The notes beneath the pieces were generated by a model that saw only the letters and a program-made list of their open reading frames with translations, made no database searches and was not told where the DNA came from. A DNA stretch of 64,000 nt from Oscillospiraceae bacterium (GTDB lineage: Bacteria; Bacillota; Clostridia; Oscillospirales; Oscillospiraceae): contig SVKY01000002.1 in the NCBI GenBank assembly GCA_015068235.1, positions 41,870 to 105,869 on the forward strand, read 5' to 3'. Positions 1 through 8,969 of the stretch are shown here, piece after piece. Positions within the stretch are counted from its first letter, which is position 1. Every line of letters begins with the position of its first letter. Made by a program: the position numbers and the translations under genes.

Positions 1-573
1 TTGGAAAAATTCCGTGAATTTAAGCCCGATTTGGTGCTTTTGGATGTGATGCTTCCGGGGATGGACGGTTGGGGCGTTTGCCGTTCGATCCGTCAGGATT
101 CCAAAACGCCCATCATCATGCTTACCGCCAAGAGCGAAACTGAGGACAAGGTTTCAGGCTTGAAGCAGGGTGCTGATGACTACATTACCAAGCCCTTTGA
201 AATGCGTGAGGTTTTGGCTCGCATCGAGGCGGTTTTGCGCCGCAGCGGATTGGAGCCAGAAAGAGCATCACGCCGTTTGGAATTTGATAATTTGATCATC
301 GATATGGATGCCTTCGAGCTGACTGTGGGAGATAAAAAGGTCCCCACGCCGCCGAAGGAGATGGAGCTTTTGTTCCATCTTGCCTCCGCACCGAATCGTG
401 TTTTTACGAGAAACCAGCTTTTGGATGAGGTCTGGGGTTTTGACTATTTCGGCGACACTCGTACTGTCGATGTGCACATCAAGCGTCTGCGTGAAAAATT
501 GGAGGGAGCCTCCGATCAGTGGGAGCTAAAGACCGTTTGGTCGGTGGGCTATAAGTTCGAGGTCAACGCATGA
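1..573 (+). CDS. OmpR/PhoB-family response regulator, 5' end truncated by the window
   Basis: LLDVMLPGMDGWGVCRSIR receiver motif, K in ITKPFE, winged-helix C-terminus (RTVDVHIKRLREKLE). Confidence 0.93.
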   Translation: MEKFREFKPDLVLLDVMLPGMDGWGVCRSIRQDSKTPIIMLTAKSETEDKVSGLKQGADDYITKPFEMREVLARIEAVLRRSGLEPERASRRLEFDNLIIDMDAFELTVGDKKVPTPPKEMELLFHLASAPNRVFTRNQLLDEVWGFDYFGDTRTVDVHIKRLREKLEGASDQWELKTVWSVGYKFEVNA

Positions 574-1979
574 GGACAACATTTCGCCGCCAGGTCACGC
601 TCGTTTTGTGCCTGCTGATGATTGCATCACTGCTGATCGGCGTGTCCTTTGGGGTGCTGTTCGATCGATTTGTGGACACGGAGAAAAATCGCTCAATGAA
701 CTCAACGGCAAGCGCCGTCAGCAACATTGTTACGGCATATTCCGATACCTACCTTACGGATTGGGATTTCAGAACGAATCTGTCCGTGGCGGCAAATGCC
801 TCACAGAGCGATATTCTCATCTGTTCATCAAGCGGTGAGGTGCAGATCTGCGCCCGTGAGCTACAAAATTGCAGGCATATCGGAAAACGTTTGAGTGACG
901 CAGAAGTCGCCGCTGTTTTGCAAAAGAATACCAATATTTCTGCGGCTGCGATTTACGGCGAGGAGCGTGTTGCCGTTGCGCAGACGGTCAGAAATGCGAA
1001 AAATGAGCCGTTTTGCATCGTTTTGGTCTCTGTTCAGGAGTCTGCGATCTCGAAAATGACGGGTGCTCCCTTGCGCATCTTTTTTATGACAGCGCTTTTG
1101 GTCATGGCGTTTGTTTTGCTGATGACACCGTTTTTGACACGGCGTGAGAGCAAGCCGATTCAGATCATGGCGGCTGCCGCACGTCAAATTGCCCACGGAA
1201 ACTTGGATGTGCGTGTACCCACGGGTAACCGAGTTGAAGAGATCGAAGAGTTGGCGATCGCTTTTAATAACATGGCTGCTGCTGTGCAAAATTCCGAGAC
1301 GGTGCGCAAGGAATTTGTTGCCAACGTCTCCCACGAGCTGAAAACGCCCATGACCACCATTGCAGGCTATTTGGACGGCATGCTTGACGGTACCATTCCA
1401 AAGGAAAAACACAAGGATTATATGGAAATGGTTGCAAGCGAGGCGCGCAGGCTTTCCCGTTTGGTGCGCAGTATGCTTGATGCCAGCCGTTTGCGAGATC
1501 AGGGGATTTTGCCCGAGCAGCGGAAGAATTTTGATATCTGCGAAGCTGTTGGACAGGCGCTTTTGAGCTTCGAGCAGCGCATCAACCGCAAGGAGCTTGA
1601 CGTTGAGATCGACATGCCGGAAATGGGGTTGAATGTCAATGGTGAGCCGGAATCACTCACGCAGGTGCTGTATAATCTTTTGGACAATGCGGTCAAATTT
1701 GTCGATCATGGCGGAACACTCTCCATCCGTGTCAAAAAACAGGCAGAACGAGCTGCTGTGACCGTCGGAAACACAGGTCCGACCATTGCGCAGGAGGAGC
1801 TTCCGCTGATTTTTGACCGTTTTCACAAGACCGATAAGAGCCGCTCGTCCGATCGTGACGGTGTGGGCTTAGGCTTGTATATTGTAAAAACTACCATTAT
1901 GGCGCATGGCGAGGATATTTATGTAACCAGCCGTGACAACAAAACCGAATTTACCTTTACCGTAACACTCAGCAAATGA
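570..1979 (+). CDS. HAMP-domain sensor histidine kinase
   Basis: Two TM segments, HAMP, FVANVSHELKTPMTTI H-box, GVGLGLYIVK G-box; 4-nt overlap with the response regulator. Confidence 0.95.
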   Translation: MRTTFRRQVTLVLCLLMIASLLIGVSFGVLFDRFVDTEKNRSMNSTASAVSNIVTAYSDTYLTDWDFRTNLSVAANASQSDILICSSSGEVQICARELQNCRHIGKRLSDAEVAAVLQKNTNISAAAIYGEERVAVAQTVRNAKNEPFCIVLVSVQESAISKMTGAPLRIFFMTALLVMAFVLLMTPFLTRRESKPIQIMAAAARQIAHGNLDVRVPTGNRVEEIEELAIAFNNMAAAVQNSETVRKEFVANVSHELKTPMTTIAGYLDGMLDGTIPKEKHKDYMEMVASEARRLSRLVRSMLDASRLRDQGILPEQRKNFDICEAVGQALLSFEQRINRKELDVEIDMPEMGLNVNGEPESLTQVLYNLLDNAVKFVDHGGTLSIRVKKQAERAAVTVGNTGPTIAQEELPLIFDRFHKTDKSRSSDRDGVGLGLYIVKTTIMAHGEDIYVTSRDNKTEFTFTVTLSK

Positions 1980-1993
1980 AAGGAGGGAGCATC

Positions 1994-2929
1994 ATGGACG
2001 AATTGACACCACTTGAACCGGAATATCGGGAAATTCCGCCCGAACAGCCACCGCAAATTCCATATTACTACGGCACCGGCGTGCAGATGCCACAAAGAAA
2101 GTCTAAGCTGCCCATGGTTTTGACCCTTCTGACGGTGCTAATGGCGCTGAATTTGGTCACTGTTGCGGTTTCTCTGTTTTCGGACAGCGAGCAGAACGAG
2201 CAAACACTACCACAGGACGATGTGCTTCTGCCAATCTATGATGCCGAGGCTTCGTTGAGTGAAAATTCGGACAAAAAAGAGCATACCAAATTAGAACTGG
2301 GTGAAAATCTGACCTTAAAGGGCATTTATGATCTTTACGCACCGAGTACGGTGATCGTTTCTGCGCAGACGGTGCAAGGCTTTTATACCGCTACGGGCAT
2401 GGTGCTGACGACAGACGGATATTTGCTGACTGATGCTGAGATTGCAGCGGCTTTGGGCGATCTGAGCGTCAAGCTGCATGACGGAACCAGCTGTGAAGCG
2501 GTCTTTGTCGGTGTGGATGATGCCAGCGAAACGGCGATTTTGAAGATCGATCGTGAAAATCTGACGACCGTCAGCCTTACCCCCGAACAGGAGCTGCATA
2601 CGCAGGAAATTTTGGAAAATATTTTGATGGATGTTCGATCGCCTGCCACTTTGCATATGGACATTTCTGAGGTGCCGAACCCCATCCGCATCTATTGGGG
2701 CTTGCCTGATGGAGTGATCATCAACCGTCTGCTCACCAATAGCAATGCTTATTTGGCAGGTCTGCGCCCGGGTGATGTTTTGCTGCAGATCGGAAGAATC
2801 GAGATCACCTCCGTCAGCGACTATTTGGAAGCGCTCAGCCGTCACAGTGCCGGTGAAACCGTGCGCATCTATCTATATCGAGGCGGCAGCACCTATTACA
2901 CCGATGTCTGCTTAGATGCAGAGTCATGA
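1994..2929 (+). CDS. Membrane-anchored PDZ-domain protein, degenerate S1C/HtrA-like
   Basis: SD aaaggaggg before ATG 1994; N-terminal TM; C-terminal PDZ (AYLAGLRPGDVLLQIGRIEITSVSDYLEAL). Confidence 0.75.
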   Translation: MDELTPLEPEYREIPPEQPPQIPYYYGTGVQMPQRKSKLPMVLTLLTVLMALNLVTVAVSLFSDSEQNEQTLPQDDVLLPIYDAEASLSENSDKKEHTKLELGENLTLKGIYDLYAPSTVIVSAQTVQGFYTATGMVLTTDGYLLTDAEIAAALGDLSVKLHDGTSCEAVFVGVDDASETAILKIDRENLTTVSLTPEQELHTQEILENILMDVRSPATLHMDISEVPNPIRIYWGLPDGVIINRLLTNSNAYLAGLRPGDVLLQIGRIEITSVSDYLEALSRHSAGETVRIYLYRGGSTYYTDVCLDAES

Positions 2930-2977
2930 ACAAAATCTCCTTTTTTCGCATACAATGGCGAAGAAAGGAGGTTTTTT

Positions 2978-3430
2978 ATGAACCCTTATGATTCACAAGC
3001 GGTTTCAGCCGTGTGGCAGCGTGTCAGGCAGGGTAGGGAAGTTGATGCCTTGGAACAGGCGCTTTCCGAGGCAATCGCCTTGGAGCACCGTGCCCAAAAT
3101 GCCTATCTTGCAATGGCAAGATGCGGTCATGGTGCATTGTTGCGATCCTTGGCTGCGCAGGAAGCGTGTCATGCCCGCAAGCTCAGTGCACTTTATTACC
3201 TTCTTTTTGAATGTCCACCGTGTCCTCAGAGGCAATGTCCACCGAAAATCGACGATTTTTGCGAGGCGGTGCGCCAAGCCTATCAGGGCGAGCTGATGGC
3301 AAGGCAGAGATATGGGCGCCTAGCAAAGAGCTATCCGGAGCATCGGGAGCTGTTTTGTTGCATTGCAAAGCAGGAAAAACAGCATGCCTGCCGTTTGCAG
3401 CAGCTCACAGAACACCTGCTTCGCCGCTGA
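2978..3430 (+). CDS. Ferritin-like/rubrerythrin-like di-iron protein
   Basis: Repeated E..H helices (EHRAQNAYLAMA, QEACHARKL, GELMARQRYGRLA, QEKQHACRL); SD aaaggagg. Confidence 0.7.
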   Translation: MNPYDSQAVSAVWQRVRQGREVDALEQALSEAIALEHRAQNAYLAMARCGHGALLRSLAAQEACHARKLSALYYLLFECPPCPQRQCPPKIDDFCEAVRQAYQGELMARQRYGRLAKSYPEHRELFCCIAKQEKQHACRLQQLTEHLLRR

Positions 3431-3440
3431 GTGGACCGAA

Positions 3441-3540
3441 CAATTCCGATTGATCGAACAGAACGTATCAACCACGGTAGGAGAGGGTCATGACCCTCCC
3501 CTACAATGCAAAACGAAACTCACCGGCTAATCGGAATTTG
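3441..3540. repeat. Mosaic inverted-repeat element copy 1
   Basis: Ends aattccgatt...aatcggaatt; central palindrome GAGGGTCATGACCCTC; starts 10 nt after a stop codon. Confidence 0.85.
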
Positions 3541-3723
3541 GCGCTATACTGATTTTTACGATCCGGAAACGGTAATATGATGTCACTAACGATTTTGTAT
3601 ATTTTAGCGTATACGATGCTCGGTTTGCGCAGGGAATATGCAACATATTCATGATTTTTCTTAGAAATACGGGAATACTTGTAATATCAATGCAAAATAT
3701 ACAAACATTTTTTTGAATAGGAC

Positions 3724-3752
3724 TTGTATATTTCCTGAAAATATGTTATGAT
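3724..3752 (+). promoter_or_regulatory. Sigma-A-type promoter of the OLE RNA
   Basis: TTGTAT (3724-3729), 17-nt spacer, TATGAT (3747-3752), 6-7 nt before the predicted RNA 5' end. Confidence 0.7.
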
Positions 3753-3758
3753 ACTTTT

Positions 3759-4369
3759 GGTGGCGCTGTATCCTAGTCAAAGGCCGCCGGTATCGAAGAA
3801 GGGCCTAAAAATCCTTTTAAGGGCATATCGATGAAGTCCCTGGTGCTTGCTTTTTTCGCCCAGATTAGGGTGGGTGCTGGGGGTTAAGGTTTTCGGGCGA
3901 GGCGCAATGGCATGTACCGACCGACCCGGATTCCGTGGAGACCTGTTATTGTGCGACAGACGCAAAGTATCATGTGTACCCGGACTGCGTACGAAACAGG
4001 AGTAGAACCTGCAAGGCGGTGCACAGAATCGTGTGCTGTGTGCAGTGTAGCCTGCCTTGCGTGGGTATGCGGGGATTGGGGAGTGAGGCGTTCGGGGCTG
4101 TGGCCGCAGCCGACGAGCGATATTGCCCCTTGAAACCATATCTGCAAAAGAGGATAGAACCGGCGTACGATGTTGTGGAAATCACCTAGGCTGTCTTTTT
4201 GCAAAGGGCAGGTAAAGGATTGCAGTGCGGACTAAGTGGCAATCGGGTAGCGGATGCGGTGACGCTCCGTCGAGGCTTCAAACGGAAACGGCTGCATGGC
4301 GACGTGCAGCAGCCGAAGGGGAAATCCAACCCGACCTAAGCCGTAAGATTAACTTTATCTGCTGCCACC
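3759..4369 (+). ncRNA. ole: OLE RNA (ornate, large, extremophilic), ~611 nt
   Basis: Long structured non-coding block directly upstream of an OapA-like membrane protein and dxs; terminal helix GGTGGC (3759-3764)/GCCACC (4364-4369) followed by T6; length matches known OLE (~600 nt). Confidence 0.85.
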
Positions 4370-4397
4370 TTTTTTATAATATTAGGAGGGTCCTGCC

Positions 4398-4985
4398 TTG
4401 GCGAAAAACAGTGCCGAGCCACGAAGTAAGAAGAAAAAGAAAAAGAAGAATGGTAACGTTCGTTGGATCATCACGATATTTTTTGTGGCGGTTTTGATCT
4501 CCTCGACAATTTCGTTTTTGTCGTCCAGCTTGCTGGCTTCATCCGGTCTTGTCGAGGCATTTGTTGTCTTATTGGTCATTGTGATGATCGGTATTATTTT
4601 TGATATCATCGGTGTGGCGGTGATGTCCGCAGGGGAAAAGCCGTTTCATTCCATGGCATCGAAAAAACTGCCCGGCGCCCATGAGGCATTGACACTTTTG
4701 CGCAATGCCGAGAAGGTTTCGAGCTTTTGCAACGACGTTGTCGGTGATATCTGCGGCGTTGTTTCGGGCTCCGCTTCGGCGGTCATTGCGGTCAAGGCTT
4801 TGACGCAGGTGCAATCCGATACGGTCTCTCAGCTCATCATGTCGGCATTGGTCGCAGGTGTGACCATTGCGGGCAAGGCTTGCGGCAAGAATGTTGCTAT
4901 GAGCAGGAGTACGCAGATCGTCCTGCTTGTCTCCAAGCCGATTTATTATATAAAGTCTCTTTTCCGCCGTAAGCGGAAAAAGTGA
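4398..4985 (+). CDS. oapA: OLE-associated protein A-like membrane protein
   Basis: TTG start with SD aggaggg; TM segments, Lys-rich N-terminus, position between OLE-like RNA and dxs. Confidence 0.75.
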   Translation: MAKNSAEPRSKKKKKKKNGNVRWIITIFFVAVLISSTISFLSSSLLASSGLVEAFVVLLVIVMIGIIFDIIGVAVMSAGEKPFHSMASKKLPGAHEALTLLRNAEKVSSFCNDVVGDICGVVSGSASAVIAVKALTQVQSDTVSQLIMSALVAGVTIAGKACGKNVAMSRSTQIVLLVSKPIYYIKSLFRRKRKK

Positions 4986-5003
4986 CAGACAGGTTGTGTA
5001 AAC

Positions 5004-6845
5004 TTGAGATTATTAGAAACAATCAATTCCAGAGAGGATCTGCTGGCACTCAAGGACGAGCAGCTGCCACAGCTTTGTGACGAAATTCGACATTTTCTGA
5101 TCGATCATGTGGCAAAGACCGGTGGGCATTTGGCATCGAATTTGGGTGTGGTCGAGCTGACGGTGGCTTTGGAGCGTGTGTTTGACACGTCGAAGGACCG
5201 ACTGCTTTTTGACGTCGGGCATCAATCCTATGTGCATAAAATTTTAACAGGACGCCGTGAGGCGTTCGATACACTCAGACAGTTTGAGGGTCTTGCAGGC
5301 TTCCCGAAGCCGTCCGAGAGTGATACGGATGCGTTTGTCGCAGGACATGCTTCCTCGGCGGTTTCCACTGCCTTGGGTATGGCAAGAGCCAGAACGCTCT
5401 GCAAGGACGATTATCATGTCATCGCTTTGATGGGCGATGGTGCGATGACCGGCGGCTTGGCGTATGAGGGCTTGAACGATGCAGGTGAGAGCAATGAGCC
5501 GTTGATTGTGATTATGAACGATAACGGCATGTCCATCACGCCGAATGTCGGCGGTATTTCCAAGCATATGTCGGTTTTGCGCACCCGACCCGGCTGGTTC
5601 AGGATCAAACGAGCGTTCCGTGCGACCTGTGATGTGCTTCCGGGCGGCAGAGCGGTTTACCGTTGGTCGCATAAGCTCAAGGAGCGCTGGAAGCAGATGC
5701 TTTTGGGCTCGACACTTTTTGAAGAAATGGGATTTGACTATTATGGTCCCGTTAACGGTCATGACCTCAAGCGTTTGGATTATATGCTCAGGCTCGTGAA
5801 GAAGAGTAAAAAGCCCGTGCTTTTGCACGTGATCACGACCAAGGGCAAGGGTTATATCCCCGCAGAGGAGAGCCCCGATGTTTACCATGGAATCGGTGCC
5901 TTCGACCCCGATAACGGTATGCCGCTCGGCGGCGGCAAGGTCGGTTTTTCCGAAACCTTCGGAGAAACCATGTGCGAGCTTGCCGAGGAGGTTCCGAATT
6001 TGTGTACCGTCACCGCTGCGATGGTGCATGGAACGGGACTTGCGAAATTTGCAGAAAAATATTCTGACAGATGCTTCGATGTCGGCATTGCCGAGGGACA
6101 TGCGGTCAGTATGGCAGGCGGTCTTGCAAAGCAGGGCGCAGTGCCTGTTGTGGCGATTTATTCAACGTTTTTGCAAAGAGCCTATGACATGATCTTGCAG
6201 GATGTCTCTATGCAGAATCTGCATGTGGTCTTTGCGGTGGATCGGGCAGGGCTTGTCGGCAACGACGGCGAGACCCATCAGGGCGTTTTTGATATCGACT
6301 TCTTGCGTTCGGTGCCGAAGCTTCAGATCCTGTGTCCATCGAATCAGGCAGAATTGCGTCAAATGCTGCGCAAAGCGGTGCTTCACATGGACGGACCTGT
6401 TGCGGTGCGTTATCCTCGTGGCGGTGATGGTGCATTTACGCAGACCACAGAAAAAACAATTCTGCGTAAGGGTAAGGATATCACGCTTGTCGGCTACGGC
6501 ACACTGATCAACGAGGTTTTGGCAGCTGCAAGCTTGCTTGAAAAAGAGTGCGTTTCAGCCGAGGTTTTGAAGCTTGGCAGCGTCAAGCCTTTAGATATGA
6601 AGGAGATCACTTCTTCTGTCGAAAGAACGAAGCATTTGCTCGTGGCAGAGGAGTGCGTGGATCATGGCTGCGTGGGACATGAGATCGCAGCAGTTTTGAC
6701 ACAGCAGAAAATTGCTGCGAAAACCTGTTTTTGCAATCTCGGAAACGACTTTGTTCCCCATGGCAGCGTGAAGGAGCTTTATCGCTTGACCGAAATTGAT
6801 GCCGAAGCGATCGCAAAGGCAGCACGGGAGGTGCTCGGAAAATGA
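5004..6845 (+). CDS. dxs: 1-deoxy-D-xylulose-5-phosphate synthase
   Basis: GHQSYVHKILTGR, GDGAMTGGLAYEGLN, HVITTKGKGYIPAE, PVVAIYSTFLQRAYDM motifs. Confidence 0.97.
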   Translation: MRLLETINSREDLLALKDEQLPQLCDEIRHFLIDHVAKTGGHLASNLGVVELTVALERVFDTSKDRLLFDVGHQSYVHKILTGRREAFDTLRQFEGLAGFPKPSESDTDAFVAGHASSAVSTALGMARARTLCKDDYHVIALMGDGAMTGGLAYEGLNDAGESNEPLIVIMNDNGMSITPNVGGISKHMSVLRTRPGWFRIKRAFRATCDVLPGGRAVYRWSHKLKERWKQMLLGSTLFEEMGFDYYGPVNGHDLKRLDYMLRLVKKSKKPVLLHVITTKGKGYIPAEESPDVYHGIGAFDPDNGMPLGGGKVGFSETFGETMCELAEEVPNLCTVTAAMVHGTGLAKFAEKYSDRCFDVGIAEGHAVSMAGGLAKQGAVPVVAIYSTFLQRAYDMILQDVSMQNLHVVFAVDRAGLVGNDGETHQGVFDIDFLRSVPKLQILCPSNQAELRQMLRKAVLHMDGPVAVRYPRGGDGAFTQTTEKTILRKGKDITLVGYGTLINEVLAAASLLEKECVSAEVLKLGSVKPLDMKEITSSVERTKHLLVAEECVDHGCVGHEIAAVLTQQKIAAKTCFCNLGNDFVPHGSVKELYRLTEIDAEAIAKAAREVLGK

Positions 6846-7639
6846 AGCATAAGGAACGGCTGGATGTCCTGCTCGTCAGCAAGGGTCTGTGTGATAGCCG
6901 TAGCCGTGCGCAAGCGCTGATCATGAGCGGCGATGTATACGTCGCAGGACAAAAATGCGATAAGGCAGGCACGGCGGTCGATGTCGAGGCTGAAATTGAG
7001 GTGCGAGGAAATTCCTGCCCTTACGTCAGCCGAGGCGGCTTGAAGTTAGAAAAGGCACTGCGTGATTTTGGTGTGGATCCGACAGGCTTCGTCTGCTCGG
7101 ATTCCGGCGCATCGACCGGCGGCTTTACCGATTGCTTGCTGCAAAAGGGTGCGAAAAAGGTCTTTGCCATCGATGTCGGCTACGGACAGCTGGCTTGGAG
7201 CATCCGCACCGATCCGAGAGTGGTATGTATGGAGCGCACCAACATCCGTTACGTTACGCCGGAACAGTTGGGCGAGCCGTTGGATCTTTCCGTTGTGGAT
7301 GTATCTTTTATTTCGCTGAAGATCGTGCTTCCAACGATCAAGAATTTGCTAAAGCCGACAGGACAGATCCTGTGCTTGATTAAGCCACAGTTTGAGGCAG
7401 GCAAGGACAAGGTCGGCAAGAAGGGTGTCGTGCGTGATGCAAGCGTGCACGAGGAGGTTTTGCAGAACTTCTTGGCACTATCCGCACAGCTTGGTATGAG
7501 TGTACGTAATTTGACCTTTTCTCCGGTCAAGGGACCGGAAGGGAATATTGAATTTCTGGGGCATCTTTCGATGCTCCCTGAAGGTGCGATCGAGCCAGAT
7601 GTAAAGGCGTTGGTCGCAGCCGCCCATGAGACATTATGA
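6842..7639 (+). CDS. tlyA: TlyA-family S4-domain rRNA methyltransferase
   Basis: S4 domain plus SDSGASTGGFTDCLLQKGAKKVFAIDVGYGQLAW. Confidence 0.93.
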   Translation: MKHKERLDVLLVSKGLCDSRSRAQALIMSGDVYVAGQKCDKAGTAVDVEAEIEVRGNSCPYVSRGGLKLEKALRDFGVDPTGFVCSDSGASTGGFTDCLLQKGAKKVFAIDVGYGQLAWSIRTDPRVVCMERTNIRYVTPEQLGEPLDLSVVDVSFISLKIVLPTIKNLLKPTGQILCLIKPQFEAGKDKVGKKGVVRDASVHEEVLQNFLALSAQLGMSVRNLTFSPVKGPEGNIEFLGHLSMLPEGAIEPDVKALVAAAHETL

Positions 7640-8493
7640 GAAAAGTTGTTATGACCCCGAATCCGTATCGGGACAAGTATTTTAATTTTGCAAAGCAAGC
7701 GGAGCAGATCTTGAAAGAAGTCGGCATTGAGACAAAAACATGTCTTGCCTTCGATGTGGACAAGGCGTTTCGCCTGCCCGAAAATGTGAAGCTTTATAAT
7801 TTGCAGGAGGAGATGCGAGATGCTGATCTTCTGATCTGCTTCGGCGGTGATGGCACGATCCTGCACGCTTCAAAGGCTGCAATGAAGGCAGATATTCCGA
7901 TCTTGGGCGTCAATATCGGAACGATGGGCTTTATGGCGGAGCTGGAGAGCGGCGAGCTTGGCGAGCTACGACGTTTGGCAAGCGGTGAGTACACCGTGGA
8001 GGAGCGCATGATGCTCCATGTGGTCGCCGAGCATGAGGGTGAGGTCGTCTTGGTTGACGATGCGCTCAATGATGCGGTCATCACCAAGGGTGCCGTTGCA
8101 AGAACGGTGCAGATGTCCGTAGCCTGTGACGGTGTGGAGATCATGTCCTTCGGCGGTGATGGTCTGATCGTCTGCACACCGACGGGCTCAACAGCCTATT
8201 CCATGAGTGCAGGGGGTCCGATCGTTGAGCCGACGGCGCAGAATATCATCGTCACGCCGATCTGCGCACACGATATGCAGAGTAAGACGGTCGTGACAGC
8301 GCCCACACGCACGATCACCGTGGAGGTTGGGCGTATCGGACGTAAAAATGCGTTTTTGTCCGTTGACGGCGGACGAGCCTTGCGCTTAAATATGGCAGAC
8401 CGTGTGACGATCACGCAATCGAAGAATACTACGAAGCTGATGCATTTGAGTCAGCGCAGCTTCTTTGACGTTATTAAGAATAAATTTAGGTAG
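7636..8493 (+). CDS. nadK: NAD kinase
   Basis: CFGGDGTILHA (GGDG), GLIVCTPTGSTAYSMSAGGPIV. Confidence 0.95.
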   Translation: MRKVVMTPNPYRDKYFNFAKQAEQILKEVGIETKTCLAFDVDKAFRLPENVKLYNLQEEMRDADLLICFGGDGTILHASKAAMKADIPILGVNIGTMGFMAELESGELGELRRLASGEYTVEERMMLHVVAEHEGEVVLVDDALNDAVITKGAVARTVQMSVACDGVEIMSFGGDGLIVCTPTGSTAYSMSAGGPIVEPTAQNIIVTPICAHDMQSKTVVTAPTRTITVEVGRIGRKNAFLSVDGGRALRLNMADRVTITQSKNTTKLMHLSQRSFFDVIKNKFR

Positions 8494-8502
8494 GTATAGG
8501 TT

Positions 8503-8955
8503 ATGAAATCGAATCGACAGAAGAAGATTTTGGAGCTGATTTCCGAAAAGAGCATTGAAACGCAGGAACAGCTTCTCAAGGAGCTGCAAGACAGTGGCTA
8601 TAAGAGCACGCAGGCAACGATTTCACGTGATATCAAGGAGCTGCGTATCATCAAAACGCTTGACGGCTTCGGTGGATATCGTTACAGTGCGCCGCAGAAC
8701 CGTGAGGGTGAAAAATTTGATGCACGCTTCCGCATCATTTTCCGCGAGTGCGTGACCAGCATGGACTATGCGCAGAATATGGTCGTTATCAAGACCATGC
8801 CCGGCTTGGGCGCAGCAGCAGGTGCGAATATTGATGCGCTGCATATGCCGTCTGTGGTCGGAACGCTTTCCGGTGACGATACTGCACTCGTGATCATGCG
8901 CGATGCCGAGGCTGCAATGGATTTCTGCGAAGAGATCCGCAAAATGCTGGATTAA
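8503..8955 (+). CDS. argR: Arginine repressor
   Basis: TQATISRDIKELRI HTH and C-terminal GTLSGDDTALVI arginine-binding region. Confidence 0.95.
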   Translation: MKSNRQKKILELISEKSIETQEQLLKELQDSGYKSTQATISRDIKELRIIKTLDGFGGYRYSAPQNREGEKFDARFRIIFRECVTSMDYAQNMVVIKTMPGLGAAAGANIDALHMPSVVGTLSGDDTALVIMRDAEAAMDFCEEIRKMLD

Positions 8956-8969
8956 AAGAGGGATAGGCT

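Noticed and set aside
3777-4189. Several short ORFs on both strands (120, 106, 73, 84, 71 aa)
   Set aside because: They overlap each other inside the OLE RNA block and show no start/SD or protein-like composition.
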